DNA from: Acidobacteriaceae bacterium
GTDB taxonomy: Bacteria > Acidobacteriota > Terriglobia > Terriglobales > Acidobacteriaceae
Direction of reading: 5' to 3'
DNA length: 8,027 nt
Assembly: GCA_003140705.1 (NCBI GenBank)
Contig: PLKU01000162.1
Span: 8,556 to 16,582, forward strand
Shown in pieces: positions 6,182 to 8,027 of the stretch. Each line of letters opens with the position of its first letter. Position 1 is the first letter of the stretch. Below the pieces are notes generated by a model. The model did not search any database and was not told the DNA's origin. It worked only from the letters and a program-made list of their open reading frames with translations. A program made the position numbers and the translations under genes.

Positions 6182-7315
6182 ATGCAGAGATCCCTTGTTT
6201 GCCTGGCTGTCTTTGCCGCGTTGCTGGCGGCTGGACAGGCCCGTGCCGACACTCCCGTGGCCGCCGCCCCGTCAACAACCCGTTGGCACGATTCTTCGAT
6301 GGCGGAATACCGCGACCATCTCGTCGCCCTTACAACGATTGTTCAGGATTGTGAAAAGGCACGGGACGCGAAGACCTGCGACTCTGCGCAGGTGGGGCAG
6401 GACGACCGGGTTCCCTTCGCTGGCACTAATGGGGAACGCCGCCTCGTTCGATACGGGTGGCTGCGCGTCCTTCTCTCCAAGGCACAGGAGAAAGACAAAC
6501 TACAAAACCAGGCCGCCGCCAAGCCGGGGGATAAGTCTGCGTCCAACGATGAGGATGCGCCCTCAGCGGACCCCAACCAGCTCCCCAAGCTCACCACGAC
6601 AGAATTGTTGACTGAGGCCGAAAAGCGGCTTGCATACGACACCGCGCAGGCCGATTCTGCAGCCACTCCCACTCCCGCCCACACGCATGAACGCGCGGTG
6701 ATGAAGCAGGTATTGGCCGGCCGCGACTTTCGCAATCTCCAGGACACCTCGCTGCGCGACACGTTGATGGAAAAGCTCGCCAGCTGGCTCAATCGGATCA
6801 TCGCAAGCATTTCGCGTGTGACTTCGAACTCAATATGGATCGGCCGCGTGGTCTTTTGGGGATTCATTCTCGCTGTCTGTGTCGCCCTGGTTTGGGGCCT
6901 GTTGCAACTTGAACGCCGTTGGCGGATTCGATTGATCCCGGACTCCAATGCGCCGGCACCCGGAGCTGCCTCTGCACGCGACTGGCAACTCTGGCTTGAA
7001 GATGCGCGCCAAGCCGCCGCCGCCGGGCTTTGGCGTGAGGCCATCCACTACGTCTACTGGGCTTCCATCTCGCGACTTGAATCCCGTCGCCTGTGGCCTG
7101 CCGATCGCGCCCGCACGCCTCGCGAATACCTGGCATTGGTAGCACAGGAAGATCCACGCCAACCAGGCCTGGCCGCTCTCACCGCGAGCTTTGAGCGTTT
7201 CTGGTATGGCGGGCGTTCTGCCGCACAGAGCGACTACATGAAAGCTGAGAATCTTGCTGCGGCGTTGATTGCCAACAGCGGGCCGCCGGTCCCCGAGGGA
7301 GGCACGGCGCAATGA
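6182..7315 (+). CDS. DUF4129 domain-containing envelope protein with signal peptide and one membrane span
   Basis: A 377-residue protein (378 if the GTG at 6179 is used instead; that GTG shares one base with the previous TAG stop, and GGGGGA at 6164-6169 is nine bases from it). Residues 1-22 form a signal peptide with a likely cleavage after ARA. The extracytoplasmic part (about 23-216) includes a possible disulfide pair (Cys57, Cys66), a polar low-complexity stretch (101-136) and 'AGRDFRNLQDTSLRDTLMEKLASWLNRII' (179-207), the amphipathic segment typically found before the span. A membrane helix at about 217-241 is followed by 'LERRWRIR', then the C-terminal DUF4129 domain: 'AAAAGLWREAIHYVYWASISRLESRRLW' (278-305), 'ARTPREYL' (310-317) and 'LTASFERFWYGGR' (333-345). 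In known genomes this domain occurs beside DUF4350, MoxR ATPase and DUF58 genes and in some transglutaminase-like membrane proteins; its activity is unknown. ATGA overlap with the next gene implies coupling. Confidence 0.85.
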   Translation: MQRSLVCLAVFAALLAAGQARADTPVAAAPSTTRWHDSSMAEYRDHLVALTTIVQDCEKARDAKTCDSAQVGQDDRVPFAGTNGERRLVRYGWLRVLLSKAQEKDKLQNQAAAKPGDKSASNDEDAPSADPNQLPKLTTTELLTEAEKRLAYDTAQADSAATPTPAHTHERAVMKQVLAGRDFRNLQDTSLRDTLMEKLASWLNRIIASISRVTSNSIWIGRVVFWGFILAVCVALVWGLLQLERRWRIRLIPDSNAPAPGAASARDWQLWLEDARQAAAAGLWREAIHYVYWASISRLESRRLWPADRARTPREYLALVAQEDPRQPGLAALTASFERFWYGGRSAAQSDYMKAENLAAALIANSGPPVPEGGTAQ

Positions 7316-8027
7316 CCTTTCTCTCCTCGCTCGACGCCAAGGATCGCCGCCTCATGCTCTGCTGCCTAGGCATTGCCCTGGGATTGGCCGTACTCACAGG
7401 CTTTTTGCTCCCCGGCGCGGATAGCAACAACAACCCCATGCCCTCGACCTATCTTGCCGGCCAGCATGGCGCGCGCGCCGCCTATGAAACGCTGAATCAG
7501 TCGGGGTATCAGGTGGAGCGCTGGGAGCGACCGCTGAGCGAGTTGGCCGCCACCGCCGACTCCAGTACGGTGGTTATCTTCGCTGAGCCTTTCACGCGCG
7601 AAAAGTTAGATATTGAAGCCGTGCGGACGATTCTTGACCACGGCGGGCGCGTGCTGTCCACCGGCTTCTGGGGCGGATTGATCTTGCCCCGTGACGCCAG
7701 CGGCACAACCGCGGAGTTCAACTTCTCCGCCTGCAAGCTTGATCCCGAAGGGCTCGATCCGGTGGCCGATTCAGGTCAGGTTTGGATGGTTCCGCAGGCC
7801 ACATGGCATGTGGGCAATCCCACTCAACGCGTGCAGTACAGTTGTGCCGGGGAACCGGCCGTGGTGGAGTACGACTGGAGCAAAGGCCATGTTGTGTGGT
7901 GGGCAAATTCCACTCCGCTTGAGAACGGGTCGTTGGCCCGCGCTCACGATCTCGATCTGTTTCTCAACTCGCTTGGGCCGCGCGATGGTCACCGCTTTTA
8001 TTGGGACGAGTCGCTGCACGGGGAGAT
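7312..8027 (+). CDS. DUF4350 domain-containing membrane-anchored protein, truncated by the window edge
   Basis: The frame opens at an ATG overlapping the DUF4129 stop (ATGA), with a strong AGGGAGG at 7296-7302, and stays open for 238 codons to the right edge. A short cytoplasmic N-terminus precedes one membrane span (about 14-34). The DUF4350 core then follows: 'PSTYLAGQHGARAAYETLNQ' (44-63), 'GYQVERWERPLSEL' (65-78), 'VVIFAEPF' (87-94), the helix and strand 'VRTILDHGGRVLSTGFWGG' (104-122), 'ENGSLARAHDLDLFLNSLG' (204-222) and 'FYWDESLHGE' (229-238), which corresponds to the conserved DE-HG motif. The fold is thought to resemble a glutamine-amidotransferase-like or sugar-binding Rossmann domain, with no proven activity. 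Family members are usually near 400 residues with a second span after the HG motif, so roughly 60% is visible. MoxR and DUF58 genes usually follow. It probably acts at the outer face of the inner membrane with the DUF4129 partner. Confidence 0.85.
   Translation, partial: MTFLSSLDAKDRRLMLCCLGIALGLAVLTGFLLPGADSNNNPMPSTYLAGQHGARAAYETLNQSGYQVERWERPLSELAATADSSTVVIFAEPFTREKLDIEAVRTILDHGGRVLSTGFWGGLILPRDASGTTAEFNFSACKLDPEGLDPVADSGQVWMVPQATWHVGNPTQRVQYSCAGEPAVVEYDWSKGHVVWWANSTPLENGSLARAHDLDLFLNSLGPRDGHRFYWDESLHGE

Noticed and set aside
5523..6278. 251-codon antisense open frame under paralogue 5 and the start of the DUF4129 gene
   Set aside because: Its composition is typical of reverse-complement shadow coding (many Gly, Arg, Asp, His), with no recognisable motif.

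Overview
The window looks like chromosomal DNA from a fairly GC-rich bacterium, most likely an Acidobacteriota member of the Terriglobia type. This is inferred from the style of the ECF sigma factor (its 'GLTAKGVES' region-4 helix) and from the gene neighbourhood, not from any marker gene. Coding density is high. There are no tRNA or rRNA genes, CRISPR arrays or mobile elements, and no convincing terminator.

Layout: on the minus strand at the left edge are the start of an unidentified gene (1-141, running off the edge) and, upstream of it, a complete ECF-type sigma-70 factor (202-855). A divergent intergenic region (856-1081) holds a perfect 13-bp palindrome and an extended -10-like sequence pointing right. 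From 1082 to the right edge, seven plus-strand genes are packed into one apparent operon, with overlapping stop and start codons at essentially every junction. The first five (1082-2176, 2169-3266, 3263-4285, 4285-5250, 5247-6179) are tandem paralogues: six-or-so-pass inner-membrane proteins. They share an N-terminal 'LGEILDRT-Q-YR--F' motif, a central 'PACVVE...AxKRSxxLSKGxxGRIF' motif and, in four of five, a C-terminal 'FYYDQRIRxEGYDIExMM' motif. They resemble the broad family often annotated as glycerophosphoryl diester phosphodiesterase membrane domain, but none has a catalytic phosphodiesterase domain. They are followed by a DUF4129 protein (6182-7315) with a signal peptide and a single membrane span, then a truncated DUF4350 protein (7312 to the edge).

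DUF4129 and DUF4350 genes are known to sit beside MoxR-type AAA+ ATPase and DUF58 (VWA-like) genes, so those are expected just beyond the right edge. The inferred picture is a co-translated envelope module: five related membrane proteins, a periplasm-exposed DUF4129 protein and an anchored DUF4350 protein, perhaps assembled or remodelled by a MoxR ATPase. The molecular function is unknown. The most notable feature is the expansion of the membrane protein to five diverged copies in one transcript. The sigma factor is divergently transcribed, and a link to the operon is possible but unproven.
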